Assembly (NCBI GenBank): GCA_023420715.1
Contig: JAEZVR010000027.1
Span: forward strand, 1-8,730
Length of the DNA: 8,730 nt
Direction of reading: 5' to 3'
Origin: Bacillota bacterium
GTDB taxonomy: Bacteria; Bacillota; Clostridia; Saccharofermentanales; Fastidiosipilaceae
Shown here: piece after piece, positions 1 to 6,201 of the stretch
Position numbering within the stretch: position 1 is the first letter of the stretch
Layout of the letters: the number at the start of each line of letters is the position of its first letter
The notes under the pieces: generated by a model
What the model saw: only the letters and a program-made list of their open reading frames with translations
What the model was told of the DNA's origin: nothing
Databases searched by the model: none
Translations under genes and position numbers: made by a program

Positions 1-170
1 GCCTGCATTTTCATCGACGGTTTATTGTGTTTCGTAATCATGTTAACGCCTTCAACGATCACACGATTCGTTTTGGGGAAGACAGCTTTGACTTTACCCG
101 TTTTGGCGCGATCTTTACCGGACAAAACGTAGACCGTGTCATCAACTTTGACATGAACTTTATTTGCCAT
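1..170 (-). CDS. rplX: 50S ribosomal protein L24, N-terminal part (cut by window edge)
   Basis: L24 is an early-assembly protein of the large subunit that binds the 5' domain of 23S rRNA near the peptide exit tunnel. Only the first 56 codons are in the window; the gene runs off at position 1. The protein begins [11 protein letters not shown] and shows the KOW-type motif of L24 ([12 protein letters not shown], then [12 protein letters not shown]). That matches the first half of a protein usually about 100-110 residues long. The ATG at 170-168 is preceded by AAGGAGGAGGAAC, a strong ribosome binding site, and lies 13 bases after the rplN stop. Its place after rplN is the standard spc order. Confidence 0.96.
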   Translation of the reverse strand, partial: MANKVHVKVDDTVYVLSGKDRAKTGKVKAVFPKTNRVIVEGVNMITKHNKPSMKMQ

Positions 171-183
171 TTGTTCCTCCTCC

Positions 184-552
184 TTATAATACTTCAGGCG
201 CAAGAGACAAAATTTTCATGAAGCTGCGCTCTCTCAATTCGCGTGCGATAGGTCCAAAGATACGGGTACCACGAGGGTTTTTATCTTCACGGATAATTAC
301 CGCAGCGTTTTCGTCAAATTTGATATAAGATCCGTCTTTACGGCGCACACCTTTTTTGCTGCGCACCACAACGGCCTTAACCACATCACCTTTTTTGACG
401 GCTCCACCAGGGGAAGCCTCTTTTACAGAGCAGACAATGACATCACCAATATTGGCGAATTTGCGCCACGAACCACCGAGCACTTTGATGCATTGGAGTT
501 CGCGAGCGCCAGTGTTGTCTGCGGATTTCAAACGTGTTTGAACTTGAATCAT
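184..552 (-). CDS. rplN: 50S ribosomal protein L14
   Basis: L14 binds 23S rRNA and forms intersubunit bridge contacts with 16S rRNA; it is also the docking site of the silencing factor RsfS. The 122-residue product has the normal family length and is collinear with L14 throughout: [16 protein letters not shown] at the N-terminus, the conserved [11 protein letters not shown] strand, [13 protein letters not shown], and [11 protein letters not shown] near the end. The ATG at 552-550 has the binding site AAAGGAG eight bases upstream. A 29-base gap separates it from rpsQ. The gene continues the operon into rplX 13 bases downstream. Nothing is unusual. Confidence 0.98.
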   Translation of the reverse strand: MIQVQTRLKSADNTGARELQCIKVLGGSWRKFANIGDVIVCSVKEASPGGAVKKGDVVKAVVVRSKKGVRRKDGSYIKFDENAAVIIREDKNPRGTRIFGPIARELRERSFMKILSLAPEVL

Positions 553-581
553 ACAGATCTCCTTTAGCCAAAACAGTGGGC

Positions 582-842
582 TTATTTTGCTTTCTCAACG
601 ATTTCCAGCAGTCTCCAGCGCTTGGTTTTGCTGGTGGGTCTTGTTTCCATCACACGAACGGTGTCACCGATGCCGCATTCATTCTTTTCGTCATGGGCAT
701 GCAATTTGACCGTGCGTTTAATGTATTTCTTATACAGAGGATGTTTAACATGATCAAAGACGGAGACTGTGATGGTCTTATCCATCTTATCGCTTGTTAC
801 AATACCCGTTCTGGTTTTGCGTAAATTTCTGTTCTCACTCAT
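582..842 (-). CDS. rpsQ: 30S ribosomal protein S17
   Basis: S17 is a primary 16S rRNA binding protein of the 5' domain with an OB fold. The 86-residue product has the usual length. Family signatures include [18 protein letters not shown] at residues 9-26, [13 protein letters not shown] with HAHDE, and a C-terminal stretch [18 protein letters not shown]. The ATG at 842-840 is preceded by GGAGGACGAGAC, a good ribosome binding site. It lies 15 bases after rpmC and 29 bases before rplN, consistent with cotranscription. Confidence 0.98.
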   Translation of the reverse strand: MSENRNLRKTRTGIVTSDKMDKTITVSVFDHVKHPLYKKYIKRTVKLHAHDEKNECGIGDTVRVMETRPTSKTKRWRLLEIVEKAK

Positions 843-857
843 GTCTCGTCCTCCAAA

Positions 858-1061
858 TTACTTAGCCGCTTCTTCCAGCTCGCGCTGACGCAAAATGGTG
901 TTCACCCGAGCAATATCGCGTTTGACATTGCGCAACTGTAATGGATTTTCCAACTGTCTGGTAGCATGTTGAAAACGGAGCTTAAACAGTTCATTTTTCA
1001 ATTCAACCAGTTCGTTGTTTAAGTCTTGGGAAGATTTTTCTCTCAACTCATTAGCCTTCAT
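858..1061 (-). CDS. rpmC: 50S ribosomal protein L29
   Basis: L29 is a small two-helix protein at the tunnel exit, next to L23, and part of the docking surface for nascent-chain factors. The 67-residue product is of normal length and helical throughout: [14 protein letters not shown], then the conserved [17 protein letters not shown] linking helix 1 to helix 2, then [18 protein letters not shown]. Its ATG (1061-1059) lies inside the end of rplP, giving an 11-base overlap. The binding site AGGAGG lies in the rplP tail, so translation of the two is probably coupled. Confidence 0.98.
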   Translation of the reverse strand: MKANELREKSSQDLNNELVELKNELFKLRFQHATRQLENPLQLRNVKRDIARVNTILRQRELEEAAK

Positions 1062-1482
1062 TGACGTTTTCCTCCTTTTCTCTCACAACGATCTTTGTTT
1101 TACACGGAAGCTTATGACTAGCTAAGCGTAAAGCTTCACGGGCATCTGCCTCTGCAACACCAGCAACCTCAAAGAGCACGCGGCCTGGCTTAACAACAGC
1201 TACCCAGTACTCTGGTGAACCCTTACCGGAACCCATTCGGGTTTCTGCAGGCTTAGCTGTAACCGGCTTATCTGGGAAAATCTTAATCCAAACTTTACCG
1301 CCACGGCGTAGGCGTCTGTTAATGGCAATACGCGCAGCCTCAATTTGATTGCTTTTAATCCAGCATGGCTCCGTTGCTTGAAGGCCGAACTCGCCATAAG
1401 CGACATAATTACCACGGCTGGCCTTGCCCGTCATGCGACCGCGATGAACACGTCTATATTTGACACGTTTTGGCAACAACAT
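1051..1482 (-). CDS. rplP: 50S ribosomal protein L16
   Basis: L16 is a late-assembling 50S protein that helps position tRNA in the A and P sites. The 143-residue length is standard. Visible signatures are [15 protein letters not shown] at the start, [24 protein letters not shown], the basic [15 protein letters not shown], the loop RMGSGKG (residues 82-88) near the peptidyl transferase centre, and [15 protein letters not shown]. The start ATG shares one base with the rpsC stop (TAATG), and its ribosome binding site AAAAGGAGG is within the last codons of rpsC. This predicts translational coupling to S3. The 3' end overlaps rpmC by 11 bases. Confidence 0.98.
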   Translation of the reverse strand: MLLPKRVKYRRVHRGRMTGKASRGNYVAYGEFGLQATEPCWIKSNQIEAARIAINRRLRRGGKVWIKIFPDKPVTAKPAETRMGSGKGSPEYWVAVVKPGRVLFEVAGVAEADAREALRLASHKLPCKTKIVVREKEENVNEG

Positions 1483-2177
1483 TAGCGTTCGCCTCCTTTT
1501 TTCTTTCGATCATGACGTTCGTTGTTCTTCTCGTAATGTTTTTCCATTTTGAACAACTCGCCTTTATAAATCCAAACTTTGACACCAATCACACCGTATG
1601 TGGTATGCGCTTCAGCAAATCCATAATCAATATCGGCACGCAAGGTTTGGAGCGGAATTGTGCCTTCGTGATAATGCTCTGTACGGGCAATTTCAGCACC
1701 ACCCAGACGACCACTCACCTGCGTTTTAATACCTTTGGCACCAAACTTTAAGGCACGGCTCATAGCCTGTTTCATCGCACGACGGAAAGAAATACGACGT
1801 TCCAACTGTGCTGCGATATTTTCTGCGACGAGTTGTGCATCTGCATCTGGTGATTTGACTTCATTAATATTAATGAAAAAATTCTTGCGGAACTGCTTTT
1901 GTAATTTTTGCTTCAGCGCTTCTATACCAGCGCCTTTACGACCAATAACCAGACCTGGTTTAGCTGCGTTAATGGTCAATGTGGATTTTTCATCACCTTT
2001 GCGCTCAATGTACAATCTGGAAATACCAGCTTGATACAGTTCTTTTTTGACAAAACGGCGGATGGCATTATCTTCGACCAGAAAACGTCCATAATCCTTT
2101 TTATCGGCATACCATGTGGCATCCCAGTCTTTTATCACACCAACGCGAAAACCATGGGGATTAACTTTTTGACCCAT
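1482..2177 (-). CDS. rpsC: 30S ribosomal protein S3
   Basis: S3 sits at the mRNA entry channel of the small subunit and contributes to mRNA helicase activity together with S4 and S5. The 231-residue product is within the usual range (about 205-240). It begins [15 protein letters not shown]. It has a type II KH domain with the GxxG loop GRKG at residues 79-82, followed by the S3 C-terminal domain ([46 protein letters not shown]). A charged, probably disordered tail follows (DRKKKGGER). The ATG has AGAGGAGGATAAA immediately upstream, 12 bases after rplV. The poly-purine tail also supplies the ribosome binding site for rplP. Confidence 0.98.
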   Translation of the reverse strand: MGQKVNPHGFRVGVIKDWDATWYADKKDYGRFLVEDNAIRRFVKKELYQAGISRLYIERKGDEKSTLTINAAKPGLVIGRKGAGIEALKQKLQKQFRKNFFININEVKSPDADAQLVAENIAAQLERRISFRRAMKQAMSRALKFGAKGIKTQVSGRLGGAEIARTEHYHEGTIPLQTLRADIDYGFAEAHTTYGVIGVKVWIYKGELFKMEKHYEKNNERHDRKKKGGER

Positions 2178-2189
2178 TTTATCCTCCTC

Positions 2190-2666
2190 TTACTGCTTCT
2201 CTTTAACAATGATTGTGATGTGACTGGTACGCTTCAAAATACGATTTGCAGAGCCACGAGCACGGGGTTGAATACGCTTCAAGGTTGGACCTTGATCCGC
2301 ATAACAAGCAGCAACATAGAGTGCATCACGGTTCAATTCATTGTTATTGACAGCATTTGCTTCAGCGGAGTGCAATAATTTTGTCAGAATCGGTGATGCC
2401 GCACGAGGAATATAGCGTAATAAGGCATAAGCTTCATCGATGGATTTTCCACGAATGACATTCAGAACAGCCTGAACCTTCAATGGAGAAATTCTGACAT
2501 TCTTTGCAATTGCTTTGCCCTGATCTTTACCAATACCCAACGCCTTGCGTTCTTTTTTGCTCAGTAACTTAGGACGATTGGATTGACGGTGATTAGCAGT
2601 ATAGGTTGCCAACAGTGTTTCACGATTGGTGGCCATATACTCTTTACTCATAATGGTTCTACCCAC
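2190..2666 (-). CDS. rplV: 50S ribosomal protein L22 with N-terminal extension, GTG start
   Basis: L22 spans the 50S subunit; its globular part is near the exit port and its long beta-hairpin lines the tunnel, where macrolide-resistance changes occur in other species. From the GTG at 2666-2664 the product is 158 residues. The L22 core starts near residue 52 (AIAKNVRISPLKV), with IRGKSIDEA, and the hairpin region GPTLKRIQPRARGSANR followed by KRTSHIT at 127-151. I chose GTG because GGGGAGG (2679-2673) lies six bases before it. The in-frame ATGs at 2651 and 2636 have no such site, and longer frames run back into rpsS. The core matches the usual 110-115 residue protein, so residues 1-50 are extra, basic and polar. 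The exact start is the main uncertainty. Confidence 0.95.
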   Translation of the reverse strand: MGRTIMSKEYMATNRETLLATYTANHRQSNRPKLLSKKERKALGIGKDQGKAIAKNVRISPLKVQAVLNVIRGKSIDEAYALLRYIPRAASPILTKLLHSAEANAVNNNELNRDALYVAACYADQGPTLKRIQPRARGSANRILKRTSHITIIVKEKQ

Positions 2667-2680
2667 GACTATCCTCCCCT
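2667..2680 (-). promoter_or_regulatory. Ribosome binding site that fixes the rplV GTG start
   Basis: On the minus strand GGGGAGG (2679-2673) is followed by the six-base spacer ATAGTC and then GTG at 2666. It starts one base after the last base of the rpsS stop (TGA, 2682-2680). No comparable site precedes the next in-frame ATG codons, so this site argues for the GTG start and for the long N-terminus of L22. Confidence 0.8.
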
Positions 2681-2961
2681 CATCGACGTCCGCTGGTTTT
2701 TTCTGATCCAGCGTGACCACGGTATGTTCTGGTTGGTGCAAATTCGCCGAGCTTATGGCCAACCATATCTTCAGTAATGTACACAGGGACATGCTTACGT
2801 CCATCATGGACTGCAATGGTATGTCCAACCATTTCTGGGAAGATGGTCGATGCTCTTGACCAAGTTTTCACAACGACTTTTTCGTTTTTGGCATTCATTG
2901 CCTCAATTTTTTTCATCAATGATTCTGCAACAAAGAATCCTTTTTTTGCCGAACGACTCAT
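2680..2961 (-). CDS. rpsS: 30S ribosomal protein S19
   Basis: S19 is in the head of the small subunit, binds 16S rRNA with S13 and contacts the A-site region. The 93-residue product is of normal length and aligns end to end with the family: [18 protein letters not shown], then [37 protein letters not shown], and the conserved tail [19 protein letters not shown]. The ATG at 2961-2959 is preceded by GGGGAGGTGA, an almost full match to the anti-Shine-Dalgarno sequence. It follows rplB by 20 bases and ends 13 bases before the rplV GTG. Confidence 0.98.
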   Translation of the reverse strand: MSRSAKKGFFVAESLMKKIEAMNAKNEKVVVKTWSRASTIFPEMVGHTIAVHDGRKHVPVYITEDMVGHKLGEFAPTRTYRGHAGSEKTSGRR

Positions 2962-2981
2962 ATCTTGTCACCTCCCCTTTC

Positions 2982-3815
2982 TTACTTCGCACGTGCTCTT
3001 CTAATAATGTACTTCGAAGATGGTTTGCGCGGATTTCTGGTTTTCTTACCCAAAGTTGGGACACCCCACGGTGTCACAGGACCGGGTAAGCCGATTGGGG
3101 ATTTACCTTCACCACCGCCGTGAGGGTGGTCATTGGGATTCATAACCACACCACGAACATGGGGGCGCTTGCCCATATGGCGTTTGCGTCCGGCTTTACC
3201 AATTTTGACAAGCTCATGTTCACCATTTCCAACAACACCAACGCAAGCGCGGCAATCGATTGGAATCATGCGAACCTCGCCGGAAGGCATCCGAATCTGG
3301 GCGAACTTACCCTCTTTGGCAATGAGCTGAGCGCTAGAACCAGCTGTTCTAACCAATTGAGCACCCTTGCCAGGTTTCATTTCAATACAATGAATAAACG
3401 TACCGACAGGGATGTTCACCAAAGGCAGACAATTACCTGGCAAAATATCCGCTTCTGGACCACTAATAATCTTATGTCCAACCTTCAAGCCTTCTGGCGC
3501 AAGGATATAGCGTTTTTCGCCATCAGCATAGAAGAGTAAAGCGATATGCGCGGTCCGGTTCGGATCATACTCTAATGCGCGAACGGTTGCTGGGATACCG
3601 TCTTTATTGCGTTTCCAGTCGATATCACGCAATTTACGACGATTGCCACCACCGATATGTCTGACCGTGATGCGGCCATAGCTATTACGGCCACCCGTTT
3701 TCTTTCTGGACTTCGTCAAGCTTCTTTCCGGGGCTTTCTTGGTTAAGCCGGAGAAATCGGCAGACGTCATTTGGCGTCTGGCCGGAGAAGTCGGATTGTA
3801 GCTTTTAATTGCCAT
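2982..3815 (-). CDS. rplB: 50S ribosomal protein L2
   Basis: L2 is a primary 23S rRNA binder needed for subunit association and peptidyl transferase activity. The product has 277 residues, the usual length. Visible features are the N-terminal [17 protein letters not shown], the basic [17 protein letters not shown] (residues 37-53), the SH3-like core, and the conserved segment [17 protein letters not shown] (221-237). His230 and His232 in that segment correspond to the family's functionally important histidine region. [14 protein letters not shown] and a basic tail follow. The variant NPNDHPH in place of NPVDHPH, together with the KSPIG loop, is of the kind seen in Clostridia, from general knowledge. 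The ATG has ATAAGGAG upstream and lies 23 bases after rplW. Confidence 0.98.
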   Translation of the reverse strand: MAIKSYNPTSPARRQMTSADFSGLTKKAPERSLTKSRKKTGGRNSYGRITVRHIGGGNRRKLRDIDWKRNKDGIPATVRALEYDPNRTAHIALLFYADGEKRYILAPEGLKVGHKIISGPEADILPGNCLPLVNIPVGTFIHCIEMKPGKGAQLVRTAGSSAQLIAKEGKFAQIRMPSGEVRMIPIDCRACVGVVGNGEHELVKIGKAGRKRHMGKRPHVRGVVMNPNDHPHGGGEGKSPIGLPGPVTPWGVPTLGKKTRNPRKPSSKYIIRRARAK

Positions 3816-3838
3816 CTTATTGCTCCTTATCGTTCCGA

Positions 3839-4192
3839 TTATTGGCCAAAGCCGAATTCTTCAATGGATGTCTTGTACTTCTTGTTCACAGAAACCGTTT
3901 TGCCACCTTTGGTTTGATAGGTTTCTGCCTTGGGATCCAAATCGATTGTCACAATCGCTTTCTTATAAGAAGGCGTGCGACCAACTTGATAACGCACCCG
4001 TTTTTTACGCCCATCATAGTTTTGTGTATTAACCGCTTTGACTTTAACATCAAACAGTGCTTCTACAGCTTGACGGATTTCTGGCTTAGTTGCTGTCTTT
4101 GCCACAATAAAGGTATAGCGACCATTTGCGGTTTCGGCAGCGCTGCGCTCTGAGATAACGGGCTTAATGATGACATCTTGTGCCGTTTTCAT
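3839..4192 (-). CDS. rplW: 50S ribosomal protein L23 with C-terminal extension
   Basis: L23 surrounds the peptide exit port and is the main docking site for trigger factor and SRP. The N-terminal part is typical: [12 protein letters not shown] with Glu15 at the position of the trigger-factor/SRP docking glutamate, [35 protein letters not shown] and [13 protein letters not shown]. The family is usually 95-100 residues. This one has 117, because about 20 residues (from about 97, including [14 protein letters not shown]) follow the last core strand. The start overlaps the rplD stop as TAATG, and the binding site GAGGAGGT lies in the end of rplD, so the two are probably translationally coupled. 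Confidence 0.97.
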   Translation of the reverse strand: MKTAQDVIIKPVISERSAAETANGRYTFIVAKTATKPEIRQAVEALFDVKVKAVNTQNYDGRKKRVRYQVGRTPSYKKAIVTIDLDPKAETYQTKGGKTVSVNKKYKTSIEEFGFGQ

Positions 4193-4818
4193 TATGCGAA
4201 TACCTCCTCAATCTTAGCGACAGCAGCTTTGGTCAACACCAAGCTGTTGTATTTGAGCATTTCGTATACATTTAATTCTTGCACCGGACGTGCTTGAACT
4301 GCCGGAATATTCTTTGTCGAATAATACAGATTCTTGTTTGAGTCGACATCCACAAAGAGGACAGACTGTTCGACAGGCAGCTTTTGAATTAACGCTACCA
4401 TGGCTTTTGTCTTAATCTCTGGTAAGTCCAAGTTTTCCATCACAAACAATTGACCTTCGGAAACCTTGGAAGTAAACACCGACTTCATCGCCAAACGACG
4501 TACTTTTTTATTGACATGTTGACGATAGCTTCTGGGTTGTGGGCCAAAAATAATTCCGCCGCCAACCCACTGTGCCGCACGAATAGAACCTTGGCGTGCC
4601 CGGCCCGTGCCCTTTTGGCGATAAGGTTTGCGTCCGCCACCACGCACTTCGCTTCTCGTTTTGGTGCTAGCAGTGCCTTGACGCTTGTTGGCCAAAATCG
4701 CCTTGACTACCTGATGCACAGCTGATTCACTGACATTCTCTAGGCCAAAAATCGCATCGGAGAGTTCCAAATCACCAACGACGGCACCATCTAAGTTATA
4801 AACATTAACTTTTGCCAT
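4192..4818 (-). CDS. rplD: 50S ribosomal protein L4
   Basis: L4 binds domain I of 23S rRNA and sends a long loop into the exit tunnel. In Escherichia coli it also represses its own S10 operon through the leader RNA. The 208-residue product has the usual length. The N-terminal [11 protein letters not shown] is followed by the tunnel loop at about residues 44-95, with the basic [18 protein letters not shown], the region where macrolide-resistance changes occur in other species. The C-terminal Rossmann-like part includes [17 protein letters not shown] and [15 protein letters not shown]. The ATG is preceded by AAGGGAGGAACG and lies 15 bases after rplC. Because of the attenuator-like leader upstream of rpsJ, L4 is a natural candidate regulator here, but that is inference. 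Confidence 0.98.
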   Translation of the reverse strand: MAKVNVYNLDGAVVGDLELSDAIFGLENVSESAVHQVVKAILANKRQGTASTKTRSEVRGGGRKPYRQKGTGRARQGSIRAAQWVGGGIIFGPQPRSYRQHVNKKVRRLAMKSVFTSKVSEGQLFVMENLDLPEIKTKAMVALIQKLPVEQSVLFVDVDSNKNLYYSTKNIPAVQARPVQELNVYEMLKYNSLVLTKAAVAKIEEVFA

Positions 4819-4833
4819 TTATTCGTTCCTCCC

Positions 4834-5475
4834 TTAAGCCTTCTTGCCCTTGACGGTTGCGCGGATTTCTAAATAACCGCCACGCACACCAGGAACGGCA
4901 CCCTTCAATGCTAAGATGTTACGCTCCCCATCTACCAATACCACTTCCAGGTTTTGAACAGTCACACGTTCACTACCCATATGTCCAGGCATTTTTTTGC
5001 CTTTCATCACACGAGAAGGCGTTGCAGATGTACCCATGGAACCGACTCTTCTGTGGTACTTGGAACCATGACCTTCTTTACCACCTTTTTGATTGTGACG
5101 TTTTACGTTACCTGCAAAACCTTTACCTTTTGAAATGCCGACCACATCCACATGATCACCCACTTCAAAACAATCTGAAACGACGAGCTTATCACCAGCT
5201 TTTAATTCGCTTTCGCCCGCCACATGAAATTCTCTTAATACGCGTTTTGGCTCAACACCAGCCGCTTTAAACTGACCCAAGGTTGGCTTATTTAAGCGAT
5301 GTTCCTTTTGCGCATCGAAAGCGACTTTAACCGCTTCATAAGCGTCCACAGCCATTGTTTTGCGTTGGACAACTTCGATTGGGCCGCATTCGATAACAGT
5401 AACCGGCACTGCGTTGCCATTGGCATCAAAAAGCTGGGTCATACCTGCTTTTTTGCCGAGCATCATTTTTTCCAT
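4834..5475 (-). CDS. rplC: 50S ribosomal protein L3
   Basis: L3 is one of the first proteins to bind 23S rRNA, near its 3' end, and reaches to the peptidyl transferase centre. The product has 213 residues, within the normal range. Family features are LGKKAGMTQLF at 6-16, VTVIECGP, the SKGKGFAG motif at 115-122, and the extended basic loop at about 126-169 (QKGGKEGHGSKYHRRVGSMG then MPGHMG). A C-terminal barrel strand NLEVVLVDGERN follows. The ATG at 5475-5473 has GGAGG seven bases upstream. It is separated from rpsJ by 59 bases, the largest gap inside the operon, which contains a perfect hairpin. Confidence 0.98.
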   Translation of the reverse strand: MEKMMLGKKAGMTQLFDANGNAVPVTVIECGPIEVVQRKTMAVDAYEAVKVAFDAQKEHRLNKPTLGQFKAAGVEPKRVLREFHVAGESELKAGDKLVVSDCFEVGDHVDVVGISKGKGFAGNVKRHNQKGGKEGHGSKYHRRVGSMGTSATPSRVMKGKKMPGHMGSERVTVQNLEVVLVDGERNILALKGAVPGVRGGYLEIRATVKGKKA

Positions 5476-5497
5476 TTCTATACCTCCACGGTTATTG

Positions 5498-5513
5498 GTT
5501 CAGATCGCTGAAC
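5498..5513 (-). promoter_or_regulatory. Perfect 6-bp hairpin in the rpsJ-rplC gap
   Basis: The minus-strand transcript reads GTTCAG, loop CGAT, CTGAAC: six Watson-Crick pairs closed by a four-base loop. It lies between the rpsJ stop (5535) and the rplC ribosome binding site at about 5487-5483. It is not followed by a T run, so it is not an intrinsic terminator. It could stabilise or process the mRNA, or mark a protein binding site; no function can be assigned from sequence alone. Confidence 0.5.
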
Positions 5514-5534
5514 ATGACCTCTTCTGAGACAATA

Positions 5535-5846
5535 TTAGATCTTGATTTCGATGCTAACACCTGCTGGCAAATCCAAATGCTGCAAGGATTCAACAGTTTT
5601 TGCACTTGGCGCATAGATATCGATCAACCGTTTATGCGTTCTTAATTCAAACTGTTCACGCGCATCTTTGTGTTTGTGAGGCGAACGTAGAATTGTCGTG
5701 ATCTCCTTACGCGTTGGCAACGGGATCGGACCAGATACGCTGGCGCCTGTGCGATTGGCCGTATCCACAATACGTTGCGCACTGACGTCTACCAATTCAT
5801 GATCATAAGCCTTCAAACGAATTCTGATTTTTTGACTGGTGGCCAT
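5535..5846 (-). CDS. rpsJ: 30S ribosomal protein S10 (NusE)
   Basis: S10 is in the head of the 30S subunit and also acts as NusE in transcription antitermination with NusB. From the ATG at 5846 the protein has 103 residues, the same as the Escherichia coli protein. Features: [14 protein letters not shown] at 7-20, [19 protein letters not shown] at 30-48, the rRNA-binding loop around [14 protein letters not shown] (54-67), and THKRLIDIY. The ATG is chosen because AGGAGG (5859-5854) is seven bases upstream. A longer in-frame start at 5897 has no binding site and would add residues that other S10 proteins lack. It is the first gene of the operon, 59 bases after an intrinsic terminator in its leader. 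Confidence 0.98.
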   Translation of the reverse strand: MATSQKIRIRLKAYDHELVDVSAQRIVDTANRTGASVSGPIPLPTRKEITTILRSPHKHKDAREQFELRTHKRLIDIYAPSAKTVESLQHLDLPAGVSIEIKI

Positions 5847-5905
5847 TTCAATTCCTCCTAATTTGCTGCTTTTCCACAACACCGGGCGTTTAGCCATTCT
5901 ACATG

Positions 5906-5939
5906 AAAAAACCAGCTGCTACCTTTTGGCGCATGCTGG
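5906..5939 (-). terminator. Intrinsic terminator in the leader of rpsJ
   Basis: On the minus strand CCAGC (5939-5935) pairs with GCTGG (5916-5912). TGC (5933-5931) pairs with GCA (5919-5917), and GCC (5930-5928) pairs with GGT (5923-5921) around an AAAA loop. Two single A bulges (5934 and 5920) interrupt the 11-pair stem. Six T (5911-5906) follow directly. It lies 59 bases before the rpsJ start and about 260 bases after the mltG stop. It may end typA-mltG transcripts, attenuate the S10 operon, or both. A competing upstream hairpin that captures its 5' arm favours regulated attenuation. Confidence 0.75.
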
Positions 5940-6070
5940 AAAACGGCATACGCTGCGTGTTGTTTCGTCCGATTAGATCGGGCTTCTCAACCGAAGTTAC
6001 CTGTTATACGCAACGCAGCGGCGCAAACAGCAATCTCCAGTATCTCCGCAATGATTCCAAAGAATCATAC
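5929..6070 (-). promoter_or_regulatory. Structured 5' leader of the S10 operon, putative attenuator
   Basis: Complementary segments seen on the minus strand, in 5' to 3' order: a 7-bp hairpin ATGATTC/GAATCAT (6068-6051); CTGTT/AACAG (6030-6026 with 6005-6001); the 8-bp stem CGCTGCGT/ACGCAGCG (6020-6013 with 5958-5951). That stem encloses a UUCG-loop hairpin (5999-5988) and CCGAT-CTA-ATCGG (5981-5969). Last is the 8-bp hairpin GCGTATGC/GCATGCGC (5953-5946 with 5936-5929, one G-U pair). The last hairpin uses the 5' arm of the terminator and shares 5953-5951 with the long stem. Stabilising the long stem would therefore free the terminator, while opening it would allow antitermination. This is the layout of a riboswitch or ribosomal-protein leader. 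No T-box sequence is present, and I do not recognise a known family. Pairings were found by eye; no free energies were computed. Confidence 0.6.
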
Positions 6071-6106
6071 TCGATATATTCTATTCGATTCAATCGTGGA
6101 ATGCAA
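6064..6106 (-). promoter_or_regulatory. Candidate sigma-A promoter(s) of the S10 operon
   Basis: Two overlapping candidates are visible on the minus strand. The first is TTGCAT (6106-6101), 17 bases, TAGAAT (6083-6078), predicting a start near 6072-6070. The second is TTGAAT (6093-6088), 18 bases, TATGAT (6069-6064), predicting a start near 6057. AT-rich sequence lies upstream (about 6141-6128). The first would place the perfect hairpin at 6068-6051 at the very 5' end of the transcript. In the second the hairpin overlaps the -10 element. Both -35 boxes are imperfect. The position, about 220-260 bases before rpsJ and after mltG, fits an operon promoter. Confidence 0.5.
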
Positions 6107-6201
6107 TCCTAAACGCACGGCAATCCCATTAAAAATTAACAGATTTCTATGGTGTTTTTTTGTGCACTTTGACGGTGCTTGAATCATTTGAAAGGTTGGC
6201 G

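Noticed and set aside
2190..2828. A 212-residue version of L22 starting at 2828
   Set aside because: Its first part lies wholly inside rpsS in another frame and has no L22 similarity or binding site. The GTG at 2666 is the better start.
5535..5897. A 120-residue version of S10 starting at the ATG at 5897
   Set aside because: No ribosome binding site precedes 5897, and the extra 17 residues are absent from other S10 proteins. The ATG at 5846 has AGGAGG seven bases upstream and gives the standard 103 residues.
5997..6068. A 23-codon frame in the leader (ATG at 6068, TAA at 5999-5997), possible leader peptide
   Set aside because: No Shine-Dalgarno sequence and almost no room upstream if transcription starts near 6070. 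Its codons show no obvious run of a regulatory amino acid, and it overlaps the RNA stems that explain the region better.
5906..6070. T-box riboswitch
   Set aside because: The leader lacks the conserved T-box sequence (AGGGTGGNACCGCG type) and no specifier stem could be recognised; ribosomal protein operons are not usual T-box targets.
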